64,000 nucleotides of DNA from Gloeocapsopsis dulcis (GTDB lineage: Bacteria; Cyanobacteriota; Cyanobacteriia; Cyanobacteriales; Chroococcidiopsidaceae). Positions 6,705 through 16,219 of this stretch are shown here, one piece after another. The translations under genes and the position numbers were made by a program. The notes beneath the pieces are model-generated. The model had not been told where the DNA came from. It saw only the letters and a program-made list of their open reading frames with translations, and ran no database searches. How positions within the stretch are numbered: position 1 is the stretch's first letter; the number at the start of each line of letters is the position of its first letter. Location: positions 2,506,001 through 2,570,000 of the forward strand of contig NZ_CP119968.1 of assembly GCF_032163395.1 (NCBI RefSeq). Direction: 5' to 3'.

Positions 6705-9572
6705 CTATTGATTTGTAGTGTCCAACAGATTGAGTAAATCTAAGCGTGTCAGTTGCAGAGTATTACTGCCTGTACCCGTCAAGTCAATAATCTCAATGTC
6801 ACCAGCACCACCATAGAGCACATTGCGACCACCGCCACCACGTAGGGTAGTATTGCTAAGTCCGCCAATGAGTAAGTCATTGCCTACTGTTCCTTGATGA
6901 GTTACGCTTTCTGTGAAGTTTCGCCCATAAATGACGTAGCTTTCTCCGGCATTGATGCGACCATTAGGATCGGCAAAAGGAGCACCAACTATGATGTCAT
7001 CGTATCCATCACCGTTGACATCTCCTGCATTACTTACTGCCAAATTATTGCTATTAATCACAAAGCCATTGCTGCCGTCAATTGTTGTCAAATCAACACG
7101 GGCATCAAAGCTTGAGGTACCAAATAACACGTAGCTTTCTCTGCTAGGAAAACGACCACTGATAATAAGGTCATCAAACCCGTCACTGTTGACATCTCCT
7201 GCATTGCTCACTGCTAAATTGTTTCCCTCAACTACAAAGCCATTGCTGCCATCGAGAGTTGCGACGTCAACACGGGCATCAAATCCTGTTGCTTTGCCAA
7301 ATACTACATAACTTGCTTGCGCACCAAGAGCGTTAACAATGATGTCATCAAATCCATCACCATTGACATCTCCGGCATTACTTACTGAAATAGCAGAGGA
7401 GTAACTACTGATATCAAGTCCTTGAACAACAAAACCATTACTGCCATCGAGAGTTGCGACGTCAACACGAGCATCGAATCCTGTCGCTTTACCAAACACT
7501 ACATAGCTTTCTCGCCCACCAGAAGCATCGATAATGATGTCATCAAATCCATCCCAGTTGACATCTCCGGCATTACTTACTGAAATAGCAGCAGAGTAGT
7601 TGTAGATACTGATATCAAGTCCTTGAACAACAAAACCATTACTGCCATCAAGTGTGGCTAAATCAAGACGAGCATCAAATCCTCCGGCTTTGCCAAATAT
7701 CACATAGCTTTCGGCTGCAGATATTCGACCATAAAGATCAGCATCAGAAGTACCAATAATGATGTCATCAAACCCATCCCCGTTGACATCTCCTGCATTA
7801 CTTACTGAAAGTGGAAAGGAAATAGAGCCTAAGGCATCAACATTCTTCCCCTCGATCGCAAAACCGTTACTACCATCGAGAGTTGCTACGTTAACACGAG
7901 CATCGAATCCTGAAGCTTTGCCAAATACTAAGTATATTTGTGTTCCTGAGTTATATATGCGATTACCATAATCATCGACATGGTCACGAGAGGAACCACT
8001 CGTGCCAATCAAAACATCAGCAAAGCCATCACCATTGATATCGCCAGCACCACTCACTGTAATGTTAGAAAAGTTATAGTTATCAATTCCCTCAATGACA
8101 AAGCCATTGTTGCCATCAAGAGTTGCTAATTGTACATTGGCATCAATTTCAGAATTACCAAACACCACATAGCTGCGCGATAATCCTCTACGAATGATAT
8201 TGCCATCACCACCAATAATCAGGTCATCAAATCCATCACCATTGACATCTCCTGCATTGCTTACCGAGTCACCTGAAGGAAATCTAAAGTCGCCTTGAAG
8301 GACAAAGCCATTGCTACCATCAATTTCAAACAAAGACAAGTTGCCGCCGTTGTTATTCAAGCTAAAGTAAGAAGCATTCAAATTTAATAGTTGAGAGCTT
8401 TGAATAATTGCAATCAGTTCATCTGTTGCCCCTTGTTGCCTGTAATAAAGTGCTGTGCCGCTAGGTAAGCCTACTGGTGAAGCGGCTAAAACGTAATCTG
8501 AACGTCTGCCATTGAGCCGAATAATATCTTCGTCGGGATTGAAGTCTGTAATTAGAGCATAATCATTCAAACCAGGAGTTGTCGGGTTGCCGTCATTGTA
8601 AAAGACAGTCGTTGCACTACCCAAAATAAAGATATCGCTACCACTCCCACCAGTTAGCGTGTCTATTTCACCGATCCCACTATCTGTACCTGCAAGAATG
8701 TCATCCCCTGCACCACCATCAAGTGAGTCATTACCAGCTTTACCTCGTAAAGTGTTGTTAGATGAATTTCCAATAATTATGTTGTTTAGGCGGTTGCCTG
8801 TACCATCAATTCCAGAACTGAACACTGTTTGTTCGTCAACTTCTTGTTCGGCAAGTATGAGGTTTTCTATGTTATCTCCCAAAGAATAGCTGTTGTAAGC
8901 AATAACTGTATCTATACCTGCATTGGGTGCTTCAGTGATGCGATCGCCCGACTCAACTACGATGTATGTATCATTGCCATCACCGCCAATTAAGATATCT
9001 GGATCTCCGTCTCCATAAAAAAAGAGAAAGTCATATAAAAAGAAACTCCGACGAATGTAAACATCACTAGCTATGAGAGTATCGTCACCATCACCACCAT
9101 AGAGGATGTCGCTACCATTTCCACCGTCGAGAGTGTCGTTACCTACCCTGCCAAAGAGAGTATCATTTCCCTCACCGCCAAAGAGAGCATTGTTACCACG
9201 ATTACCAATGATTCGGTTGTTAAGTCCATTGCCTGAACCACTGATATTTCGATTTCCAGTGAGCGTGAGATTTTCAACGTTATCGGGAAGACTGTAACCT
9301 ATCGAAGAGCGTACGGTATCTATCCCCGCATTAGCAGCTTCAACTACAACGTCTCCAACATTATTGATAATATAGACATCATTTCCTACACCACCAATGA
9401 GTGAGTCAATTCCTGCCCCACCATTGAGGGTATCGTTACCACTTCCACCGTAAAGCGTGTCATTACCTGCTAATCCCAGCAGTAAATCATTGCCAGCTAA
9501 GCCAAAAATCGTATCAGCAAATCGTGTGCCCACTAAGGTATCGTTGCCTGGGGTGCCTCGGATGATTGCCAT
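6705..9572 (-). CDS. RTX calcium-binding and FG-GAP repeat protein
   Basis: The 955-residue protein has two repeat blocks. Residues 1 to about 320 contain RTX nonapeptides such as GGSGNDTLNGGAG, interleaved with segments of the type GIDTVRSSIGYSLPDNVENLTL. Residues about 420-900 contain seven FG-GAP units, each with a calcium loop of the form DVNGDGFDD, which suggests a seven-bladed propeller. It closes with another short RTX stretch. No signal peptide is present, so export by a type I secretion system is expected, though no exporter genes are nearby. The reading frame stops at an amber codon, but homologous sequence continues for 51 codons. One calcium loop has Trp in place of Gly (DVNWDGFDD). 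Confidence 0.9.
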   Translation of the reverse strand: MAIIRGTPGNDTLVGTRFADTIFGLAGNDLLLGLAGNDTLYGGSGNDTLNGGAGIDSLIGGVGNDVYIINNVGDVVVEAANAGIDTVRSSIGYSLPDNVENLTLTGNRNISGSGNGLNNRIIGNRGNNALFGGEGNDTLFGRVGNDTLDGGNGSDILYGGDGDDTLIASDVYIRRSFFLYDFLFFYGDGDPDILIGGDGNDTYIVVESGDRITEAPNAGIDTVIAYNSYSLGDNIENLILAEQEVDEQTVFSSGIDGTGNRLNNIIIGNSSNNTLRGKAGNDSLDGGAGDDILAGTDSGIGEIDTLTGGSGSDIFILGSATTVFYNDGNPTTPGLNDYALITDFNPDEDIIRLNGRRSDYVLAASPVGLPSGTALYYRQQGATDELIAIIQSSQLLNLNASYFSLNNNGGNLSLFEIDGSNGFVLQGDFRFPSGDSVSNAGDVNGDGFDDLIIGGDGNIIRRGLSRSYVVFGNSEIDANVQLATLDGNNGFVIEGIDNYNFSNITVSGAGDINGDGFADVLIGTSGSSRDHVDDYGNRIYNSGTQIYLVFGKASGFDARVNVATLDGSNGFAIEGKNVDALGSISFPLSVSNAGDVNGDGFDDIIIGTSDADLYGRISAAESYVIFGKAGGFDARLDLATLDGSNGFVVQGLDISIYNYSAAISVSNAGDVNWDGFDDIIIDASGGRESYVVFGKATGFDARVDVATLDGSNGFVVQGLDISSYSSAISVSNAGDVNGDGFDDIIVNALGAQASYVVFGKATGFDARVDVATLDGSNGFVVEGNNLAVSNAGDVNSDGFDDLIISGRFPSRESYVLFGTSSFDARVDLTTIDGSNGFVINSNNLAVSNAGDVNGDGYDDIIVGAPFADPNGRINAGESYVIYGRNFTESVTHQGTVGNDLLIGGLSNTTLRGGGGRNVLYGGAGDIEIIDLTGTGSNTLQLTRLDLLNLLDTTNQ
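6980..8260 (-). repeat. Tandem FG-GAP coding repeats
   Basis: Seven units of roughly 130-210 bases each encode the phrase VSNAGDVNGDGFDDIII or a close variant. Neighbouring units are alike at DNA level, for example the two that share ATGTCATCAAATCCATC on the plus strand near 7340 and 7530. The high similarity suggests recent duplication or conversion and makes the region prone to recombination and misassembly. Confidence 0.75.
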
Positions 9573-10014
9573 AATAATTCCTTACACTAAGTTTGCATAA
9601 AATAAAACTAAATAACTTGCTATTAATTTAGGCAAATACTCAAAAAAGTGTGTTTTTTTCTTGTTAGAAAGTATGCAAGTTAAATGTTTGTACATTGATC
9701 CTTTTTTCAAGAAAAGTTGAGGCTTTCCTTCTAATATTTAGAATAGATGAAAAAGCACAGTGTAATATAAATTTTTAGTAAAGTTAAATCACGTAAAAGG
9801 CAGTAGTATAAAGCTTTGGGAGGTTTTAAGCTAGATAAAAACTAACAAAATTGTTTGTGATTTGAGTCAGTGATAGGTGCGATCGCGATCGCTATAAGGC
9901 ATAAATTAAAGAAAAAGCGATCGCACTGACTTAGGTGCAACAAATAAAGAGTCACACAACAATGAGACTCTTTCATAACTACTTCGTAACTACAGCACAG
10001 TTAGTAGAATTGAG
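9573..10014. other. Intergenic region with an inverted HIP1 pair
   Basis: This holds the upstream region of the RTX gene and the downstream region of the small ribbon-helix-helix gene. GTGCGATCGC at 9877-9886 and GCGATCGCAC at 9917-9926 are inverted copies around an AT-rich 30-base spacer and could form a hairpin. No further gene was seen. Confidence 0.5.
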
Positions 10015-10161
10015 CTACGTATTAGTTTTAACTTTAGCATTTCTAATGAGTTGCCTCATTGTTGCTGCTAAACTTAACCCTGAAGCTTCTGCCAGCTTTT
10101 CTAGTTTCTCTTTTTCCACATCATCAAGCCTAAGAGTTAAACTGTGCTTTTTCTCATTCAT
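10015..10161 (-). CDS. Small ribbon-helix-helix (CopG-like) DNA-binding protein
   Basis: A 48-codon frame starts at ATG 10161 and ends at TAG 10015. The protein reads KHSLTLRLDDVEKEKLEKLA, then a turn ASG and a second helix LSLAATMRQLIRNA, followed by a short basic tail. This is the beta-strand plus two-helix pattern of CopG/Arc-type repressors and antitoxins: residues about 5-12 form the strand and 13-42 the helices. No toxin gene adjoins it. An opposite-strand open frame over the same bases looks like a low-complexity shadow. The assignment rests on pattern alone. Confidence 0.7.
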   Translation of the reverse strand: MNEKKHSLTLRLDDVEKEKLEKLAEASGLSLAATMRQLIRNAKVKTNT

Positions 10162-10182
10162 AACTGTGTTCCACTGTGCCAA

Positions 10183-10202
10183 TATGGTATCATTATGGCA
10201 TA
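10183..10202. promoter_or_regulatory. Possible operator upstream of the ribbon-helix-helix gene
   Basis: TATGGTATCATTATGGCATA is an imperfect 20-base dyad (14 of 20 positions symmetric) lying 21 bases upstream of the gene start. Ribbon-helix-helix repressors often bind such dyads in their own promoter, so autoregulation is possible but inferred. Confidence 0.3.
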
Positions 10203-10270
10203 GCTTATGAAGCTATAAGCTTGACTCCTTGTCAATTGTGTTAGCTAGTTTGAATAAATAGCTAACAGCC

Positions 10271-12082
10271 TTAGTAGCGGAATACGGTTCTTAATACACC
10301 AATGACAATGTCATCATTATTTGCATTGTGGTTTGGTGCAGTTAACCAAATCACACCTGGAGTAATTTGGATATTGTCTGTTAGCTGATATCTATAGAAC
10401 GCTTCGAGGTGGAGTGAAGTATCAGGATCAGCTTGTCCACCGTTCAGAGTACTTGAGATTTCTGTAACTTTGGGTTCCATGCCTACAAAAATACCGCCCA
10501 AGTTTCCTTCTCTGCCTAGGTTAGGGAAAGCTAGCCCTACTCCCCAGTTCCAAACAGCTGCGTCTCCTCTACCAATATAGCGCTGGTTAGCATATCCTAC
10601 CCAACCACTAACTGCTAAGTTAGAGCCAAGTCCTAGTGTTCCGGATACGCCATAAGCATTAATTGAAACAGGTCTACCAAAAGTGTCATTTGACAAGTTA
10701 CTACCAGTACTTGTACCAAAAGGAATAAACTCTGGATTGAGTTGTGGATCTAAGCCTTCACCAAAGAAGAACGAACGGCTGTAACTATTGATGTATGTTA
10801 GTCCAATTCTGGCATTATCACTAGGACTAAAAATGACCTGTGCTAAAGCACCATAGTTACCATCGAACAAACCATTTTTTTCGTTAGGTCTTCCTGCATT
10901 AACGCTAGGAACAAGATAACCCAAATTTAATTCCAAGTTGTCACTAAAGAGGTGTCTTATACCCAATCCAGAACCACCACTATAGTTATAAATTGGATTA
11001 CGCAGCGCAAACAGCGAAACAGCACCACCGTCAAAGTAGGGGTTAAGTTGAGAAGAAGCATCTAAGTCAACAAAACCGTTACCCACACCTGCAAGGTAGA
11101 CGTTTGTTCTAGAAGTGATAGGAAAGCGATACCGCAATAATGCGAGTCCGAGGTCATTACCACTGTCACCGTCAAATTCTACCCGACCTTCATTTGTGAG
11201 TGTAGGACCACTGTTTGTTCCACCAAGTGGAACGATATTGTTTCCTTGTAAACGCGTCGTTAACAAATCTGCACCAGTAAAACTTGTCTCTAAGTTAAGG
11301 CGCGTTCGTTGACCCAAGGTAGGAATGCGATCAATCGGTTCTCCTGCTGCATTATCTCCAGCTAGAACACTAATCGCACCTACAACAATTTCGCCGTTTA
11401 GCCGCGTTGTTGTCGAAAATTGATTTGCTTCAAGTTCAGCAACTTGGGCTTCTAAAGTATCTACACGACCGCGTATTGTCGCAAGTTCTCCAGCAAATTC
11501 CTCTTGCAATCGACGCAAGACGTCTAAATCTGCTCTCGTGACTTGATTAGCAGCTGCAGTAGCAATTAACTCATTAACTCGATCTAAACAAGCATTTAAA
11601 CCAGCAGCAAATTCATATCGGGTTAATGCGCGATTACCTCGATATGTCCCATCAGGATAACCAGCTATGCAGCCATAGCGTTCAACTAATGACTGTAATG
11701 CTTGAAATGCCCAATCGGTAGGTTGCACATCGGATAGTTGCGACACAGAGGTAACTTGTGCCATCGGTTGATTATTGTTTGCAGCCAATACATTGACCGA
11801 CAAATTATCAGTTTCTAATGAACTTGTAGTAGATATATTATTAGCTTGCGCTGCAGAGTTATCGGCTATAAAGACTGGTTTTTTTGCTTGAGGCGTTGAT
11901 TGAATTGTTAAGTTTTGCTGAGACTTCCTCAGCACATCTGCTTGTTCTTTTGCAATACTTGACTCAGTAAATATTTCAATATTCTCCTGAATATCTTGAG
12001 CAAATGTGGGAACTATTCCAATTAAATTTGCAGCTATAACAGTTGCCAGTGGTCCTAAAACGTAATGTAGTTTTTTTTTCAT
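10271..12082 (-). CDS. SLH-domain OprB-type outer-membrane porin (iron uptake porin type)
   Basis: The 603-residue protein begins with a signal peptide (MKKKLHYVLGPLATVIAANL, cleavage near TFAQ). Residues about 110-165 form an SLH domain (DVQPTDWAFQALQSLVERYG, YPDGTYRGNRALTRYEFAAG). This is followed by a coiled-coil stretch (LEAQVAELEANQ) and a C-terminal OprB-like beta-barrel that ends VLRTVFRY. Proteins of this type are the main cyanobacterial outer-membrane porins and several conduct inorganic ions, including iron. The start at 12082 has AGAGGAG just upstream. The upstream frame to 12160 lacks such a site. Confidence 0.93.
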   Translation of the reverse strand: MKKKLHYVLGPLATVIAANLIGIVPTFAQDIQENIEIFTESSIAKEQADVLRKSQQNLTIQSTPQAKKPVFIADNSAAQANNISTTSSLETDNLSVNVLAANNNQPMAQVTSVSQLSDVQPTDWAFQALQSLVERYGCIAGYPDGTYRGNRALTRYEFAAGLNACLDRVNELIATAAANQVTRADLDVLRRLQEEFAGELATIRGRVDTLEAQVAELEANQFSTTTRLNGEIVVGAISVLAGDNAAGEPIDRIPTLGQRTRLNLETSFTGADLLTTRLQGNNIVPLGGTNSGPTLTNEGRVEFDGDSGNDLGLALLRYRFPITSRTNVYLAGVGNGFVDLDASSQLNPYFDGGAVSLFALRNPIYNYSGGSGLGIRHLFSDNLELNLGYLVPSVNAGRPNEKNGLFDGNYGALAQVIFSPSDNARIGLTYINSYSRSFFFGEGLDPQLNPEFIPFGTSTGSNLSNDTFGRPVSINAYGVSGTLGLGSNLAVSGWVGYANQRYIGRGDAAVWNWGVGLAFPNLGREGNLGGIFVGMEPKVTEISSTLNGGQADPDTSLHLEAFYRYQLTDNIQITPGVIWLTAPNHNANNDDIVIGVLRTVFRY

Positions 12083-12449
12083 TTCTCCTCTTTTACTCTG
12101 CTTAATTAAGCTGCGTGCCAGCAAAAACAGAGTAACACCTTTATTGAAAATTACACGCAAGAATCTGCCTGAGAGGCCTTGTTGGTTTTGGCTTACAGGA
12201 ATACTTTATATTGAATCACTGACCTAATTCTATAAATGTTAGTCTGTTTACATTATCAACACTTTACAAAAATAAAACTTTAGGAGTGTTGTTAGAAGAC
12301 AAGCAAATTAATAACTATTGGTATAGAATAATGTTAATAATCTGAAATCACTTCTTGAGTTTACTAAAATAGCTAAGAGATCTCAACATCTATCTTAAGA
12401 TTGATAGTAATTTAGTTTTTTTTTGTTGTGATTAATTATTATATAGTAA
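12083..12449. other. Intergenic region upstream of the porin
   Basis: This AT-rich stretch should contain the porin promoter on the minus strand. I see no convincing -35/-10 pair, dyad or small gene. From about 12450 on the plus strand recognisable but decayed symporter sequence begins. Confidence 0.4.
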
Positions 12450-12980
12450 AGGTAAATCAAGTTTAGAAAGTAGCAAATCGTACTTTCTTGGTGGTAGTGG
12501 AATTGGTTGGATGGCAATTGGGGCTAGTTTGTTTGCTAGCAATATTTCTGCAGAACACTTTATTGGGTTAGCTGGTACAGGAGCAAGTTCAGGTTTAGCA
12601 GTAGGGCAATTTGAATAGATTGCTTGTTTTATGTTGCTGCTATTAGGGTGGCTGTTTGTACCTTTTTATATACGTACTGACGTGTTTACTATGCCTGAGT
12701 TTTTAGAAAAGCTTTTAACTCGCAATGCCGTACGTATTTATCTACAGTTTCCTTAATTGCATACATTTTTACCAAGATTAGCGTAGCAGTTTACGCTGGA
12801 GCACTCGTACTGCAAACGATTCTCGGATGGAATATTTGGTTAGGTGCAATTGTCTTAATTGTGGCGACAGGGATATACACAGTTTTTGGTGGTTTGCGTG
12901 CAGTCCTTTACACAGACTTTCTGCAAGCATTTATCCTCATTGGTGGTGGAATTTTTCTAACAGCGATCGCAAATGATTAA
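12450..12980 (+). pseudogene. Sodium:solute symporter (SSS family), decayed
   Basis: Conceptual translation from about 12450 gives [20 protein letters not shown] and then [18 protein letters not shown], the N-terminal helices of a sodium/sugar symporter. A TAG at 12616-12618 interrupts it. The frame then continues with FVPFYIRTDVFTMPEFLEK. Near 12750 the frame shifts, and another frame carries ISVAVYAGALVLQTILGW and YTVFGGLRAVLYTDFLQAF up to a stop at 12978. The first residues and most of the C-terminal half are absent. It precedes a second decayed gene on the same strand, so both probably belonged to one sugar or polyol unit. Confidence 0.85.
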
Positions 12981-13009
12981 GGGAAAGAGATATTTCTCTT
13001 TCCTACGCT

Positions 13010-13411
13010 ATGTCCTCTTTGAAATGTAGTGTCAGAATAAATCAAGTAGTGCGAGTTGGACTAATTGGATATGGCATGGCTGGGGAAGTATTTCATGCAC
13101 CCGCGATCGCAGTTATACCAGAACTTAAGTTAACCAAAGTCGTAGAACGACACGGTACTAAATGTCAAGCCCGCTACCCTGGAGTAGAAACGGTTAATAG
13201 TGCTGAGGAACTCCTGATAGATCCGAGTATTGATCTTGTTGTCGTTACCACACCAAATACTTCGCACTTCGAGTTAGTCCAAAAAGCATTACTCGCAAAC
13301 AAACACGTCGTTGTCGAAAAGCCTTTTACACAAACGTCACAATAAGCGACTGAGTTAATTGATCTAGCACAACAGGGTGATCGCCTTTACCTATCAACTA
13401 AACTCGATTAG
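13010..13411 (+). pseudogene. Gfo/Idh/MocA-family oxidoreductase, N-terminal remnant
   Basis: The first 111 codons encode the Rossmann half of a Gfo/Idh/MocA dehydrogenase: VRVGLIGYGMAGEVFHAP with the dinucleotide loop, SIDLVVVTTPNTSHFEL and the catalytic-region phrase VVVEKPFT. A TAA at 13343-13345 stands where GAA would be expected. The frame then continues ATELIDLAQQGDRLYLST to a second stop at 13409. Relatives have about 330-370 residues, so two thirds is lost. It lies 29 bases after the symporter remnant. Confidence 0.85.
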
Positions 13412-13521
13412 CTAGTTCTTGTAACAGAAGCCTCTCCCGAATTTCTTGCACGGGTAATGCTGAACGAAAAGTTCGTTTGAGTTGGTCAAAATAAGCCTCA
13501 GCATTAGTACCGATTTTAGCT

Positions 13522-14814
13522 TTAACTTAGATTGATTGCTTCTTCTGGACCAACTATTGATATATAAGGAGTTAGAAAATAACGACACGCAGCTTGTTGT
13601 AACTGGGTAGCAGTTACTGCTGCAATTTGTTGCTGAAATTGCGTATCAAATTCAATTCCTAATCCTAAAGCCTCGTACCAGCCGTAGGCTTGAGCAATCT
13701 GAGCATTTGTTTGTTTACTCAAAGCATATTGCCCAAGTATTTTATTTTTAGCAGCTTGCAGTGCATATTCTTCTAGTGGTTGCGTGCAGAGCAGTTCAAC
13801 TTCTGTTCTTAGTCCATTGAGGGCGATCGCGGTATTTTCGGGGGCTGTTCCGATATAAACAACAAAGGGCGCAATTCCTTGACGTGTGGGATAGAAGGCG
13901 GAAACATCATAAGCAAGTCCCCGCTTTTCACGCAACTCTACAAATAGACGACTTGAAAGTCCATTACCCAAATACGTAGATAGTAACTTCAAAGCAACAT
14001 AATCACTTTGCTGTACGGATGGGGCAAGATACCCTAACATCACAATCGATTGCTGAGTGGATTGAGATTTGTTGATTTGATATGGCTGTGGCTCAATGTG
14101 AGGTAATTGCAACACAGGTAACGGAGTCGTAGGATTCTGCCAATCGCCAAAAACCTTTTCAATTGCGGCTACGGCTTCTGTTGCAGTAATACGACCTGTA
14201 ATACTAATAACCAGATTATCGGGACGAAAATATGTTTGATGATACTTAATTAAATCATCACGACAAAGATTTGCTACTGTTGCTTCGGTTCCCAATCCTG
14301 ATGATGCATAAGGATGGTTTTGATACATTGCTTGCCTTAATTGGTCGAACGCAACAGTAAATGGCTGTTCTTGCTGTGAACGAATGCTTTGCATCAACCA
14401 CCGTCGTTCTAACTCAACTTCAAGTTCGGGAAACGAAGGCGATCGCAATAATTCTGCAGCTAGGGCTAAAATCTCCAGAAAATCTGAGCTAACAGTCTTC
14501 AAACTCAGTAAAAAATAATCAGCAGATGCATCCGTACCTAAACTTGCTCCCACCGATTCTACTTGCTCCGCAATTTCCAACGAAGAGAGGTTTTGCGTTC
14601 CTTTGGTCAATACAGAAGCGAGTAAATGAACTAATCCTGATTGCTGGGTTGCTTCACGGCAACTTCCAGCTTTTACAAATATTCTTGCAGCAACAATATC
14701 TGCTGCTGGATTTTCAGTTACAAGTACGACAATGCCATTACTTAAAACCGTGCGGGTAATCTGTTTATTTGGCTGCGAGGCGATCGCGATGTATTGTCCG
14801 TTATCCGTTTTCAT
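13522..14814 (-). CDS. M16-family peptidase-like protein, non-catalytic partner
   Basis: The 430-residue protein has the M16 fold (insulinase/processing peptidase family), with VLSNGIVVLVTENPAADIVA at the start and GLSSRLFVELREKRGLAYDV in the C-terminal half. The zinc motif HxxEH is not intact: the corresponding segment is SGLVHLLASVLTKGT, lacking the Glu-His pair. Such proteins pair with a catalytic M16 subunit, as in bacterial and mitochondrial heterodimers. The catalytic candidate is the gene immediately upstream (14919-16187), 104 bases away on the same strand. Confidence 0.9.
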   Translation of the reverse strand: MKTDNGQYIAIASQPNKQITRTVLSNGIVVLVTENPAADIVAARIFVKAGSCREATQQSGLVHLLASVLTKGTQNLSSLEIAEQVESVGASLGTDASADYFLLSLKTVSSDFLEILALAAELLRSPSFPELEVELERRWLMQSIRSQQEQPFTVAFDQLRQAMYQNHPYASSGLGTEATVANLCRDDLIKYHQTYFRPDNLVISITGRITATEAVAAIEKVFGDWQNPTTPLPVLQLPHIEPQPYQINKSQSTQQSIVMLGYLAPSVQQSDYVALKLLSTYLGNGLSSRLFVELREKRGLAYDVSAFYPTRQGIAPFVVYIGTAPENTAIALNGLRTEVELLCTQPLEEYALQAAKNKILGQYALSKQTNAQIAQAYGWYEALGLGIEFDTQFQQQIAAVTATQLQQAACRYFLTPYISIVGPEEAINLS

Positions 14815-14918
14815 CTGTCTGTTCGTGCAATATGAGGAGCGAAGAGCTAGGGAAAGTGATTAGTGACTAGTGGTGTTTATCTTCCCCTGACCTCTGATCC
14901 CTGACCCCTTACTTTAGG

Positions 14919-16187
14919 CTAGCAAGGTTTGAGTACTGTAACTGCATAAGAATATGGTGAAAGATATTGTTGTGTTAACAACTGAAGCTCTTTTGCTTGA
15001 AAAGACTGGATTTGTTCAGGATAGATAACTGCTAACTCTGCTTGCGCAATTGTATTGTAGTAACCATAAAGCCCTGCCATCTGGTTAGGAGTTTCGGTTG
15101 AAAACGCATAATCGTTACAGAGTAATCGTTTACACCGCGCCAGTTCTCCTGGAGTCACGAGGGTTGTTTGCAAATCTTCTAAGTGTGTGCGAATTAATGA
15201 TTCTACCCGTTCTAAGTTTTCTGGTTCTAACCAAGCAGTAATTGTAAATAAACTGGAATCGCGCTGGAGCGAGAAATTACTCGCAATTCCTTGAACCAAG
15301 TGCTGTTCTTCGCGTAACTCGCGCACTAAGCGTGATGAGCGCCCTTCGGAAAGTAATACCGAAAGTAGATCTAAACCATATGCATTGCGTAACTGATCTA
15401 CTCCTGGTCCTGTCCAAGCCATTAACAATCGTGCTTGCTCTAGTCTAGGTAAATAGATTTCTTGACGGCGAATTCCTGCAAGTAATGGTTCCGCCAGCGC
15501 AATTTCAGTTTGCGGACACTCACTGCGCGGCACAAAATCCTGAAAAGCTTGACTAACAATCTTAATTGCAGGTTCTTGGGCAATACCACCGACAATGACT
15601 ACAGTCATATTTTCTGGTTGATAGTGCGCGTGATGAAAACAACGCATTGCTTCAGGTGAGTGCTGCAGCAAGTCTGTCTCGCTACCTAATACCGAACGCC
15701 CGTAAGGATGTTGCTGGTAAATACTCTCGCCTAGGGCCTGAAAGCCTATCCAATCGGGATCGTCATACGCGCAACGAATTTCCTCAAGAACAACATCACG
15801 TTCTCTCATAAATTCTTCTTCAGGAATTGCCGCATTGAGGAGTAATTCTGCTAGGTATGGTAGTGTATCTTCCAGGTATGGTGCAGCAGTTGTCAAGAAG
15901 AAATGAGCATAGTCATGACTTGTGGCTGCATTTGTCGTTCCTCCTAAGTTTTCGATCGCGTAATCAAAGACTCCTGGAGGTATCACTGAGGTGCCTTTAA
16001 AAATCATGTGTTCGAGAAAATGCGCCATACCATACCACGGTTCTGGTTCGCGTATTGCACCAGCACGTACCCATACATCTACGACTACGACGGGAGTAGC
16101 AGGTATATATTGATGAATAATTGTTAAACCATTGTCTAGCTGAAAAACAGCTGCTGGAAATACTGGAGTAGTCAGCAATGGAGACAA
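14919..16187 (-). CDS. M16-family zinc peptidase, catalytic subunit
   Basis: The 422-residue protein has the inverted zinc motif in MAHFLEHMIFKGT (HxxEH) near residue 60 and the downstream Glu in ERDVVLEEIRCAYDD, so it is probably active. The C-terminal half has the R/Y-type substrate region GRSSRLVRELREEQHLVQG. It probably works as a heterodimer with the 430-residue partner that follows. The only usable start in the open frame is TTG at 16187, with no clear ribosome site, so the exact N-terminus is uncertain by a few residues. No signal peptide is seen, which suggests a cytoplasmic location. Confidence 0.9.
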   Translation of the reverse strand: MSPLLTTPVFPAAVFQLDNGLTIIHQYIPATPVVVVDVWVRAGAIREPEPWYGMAHFLEHMIFKGTSVIPPGVFDYAIENLGGTTNAATSHDYAHFFLTTAAPYLEDTLPYLAELLLNAAIPEEEFMRERDVVLEEIRCAYDDPDWIGFQALGESIYQQHPYGRSVLGSETDLLQHSPEAMRCFHHAHYQPENMTVVIVGGIAQEPAIKIVSQAFQDFVPRSECPQTEIALAEPLLAGIRRQEIYLPRLEQARLLMAWTGPGVDQLRNAYGLDLLSVLLSEGRSSRLVRELREEQHLVQGIASNFSLQRDSSLFTITAWLEPENLERVESLIRTHLEDLQTTLVTPGELARCKRLLCNDYAFSTETPNQMAGLYGYYNTIAQAELAVIYPEQIQSFQAKELQLLTQQYLSPYSYAVTVLKPC

Positions 16188-16219
16188 AGTAGCGCAACTT
16201 GAATCAGAATTTAATTATC

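Noticed and set aside
9935-10210. Open frame on the plus strand opposite the ribbon-helix-helix gene
   Set aside because: It is serine- and phenylalanine-rich low-complexity sequence without a ribosome site; the opposite strand encodes a clean domain.
13398-13527. Minus-strand frame of about 43 codons reading AKIGTNAEAYFDQLKRTFRS
   Set aside because: No start codon, closed directly upstream, and no family recognised; it may be a remnant but cannot be supported as a gene.
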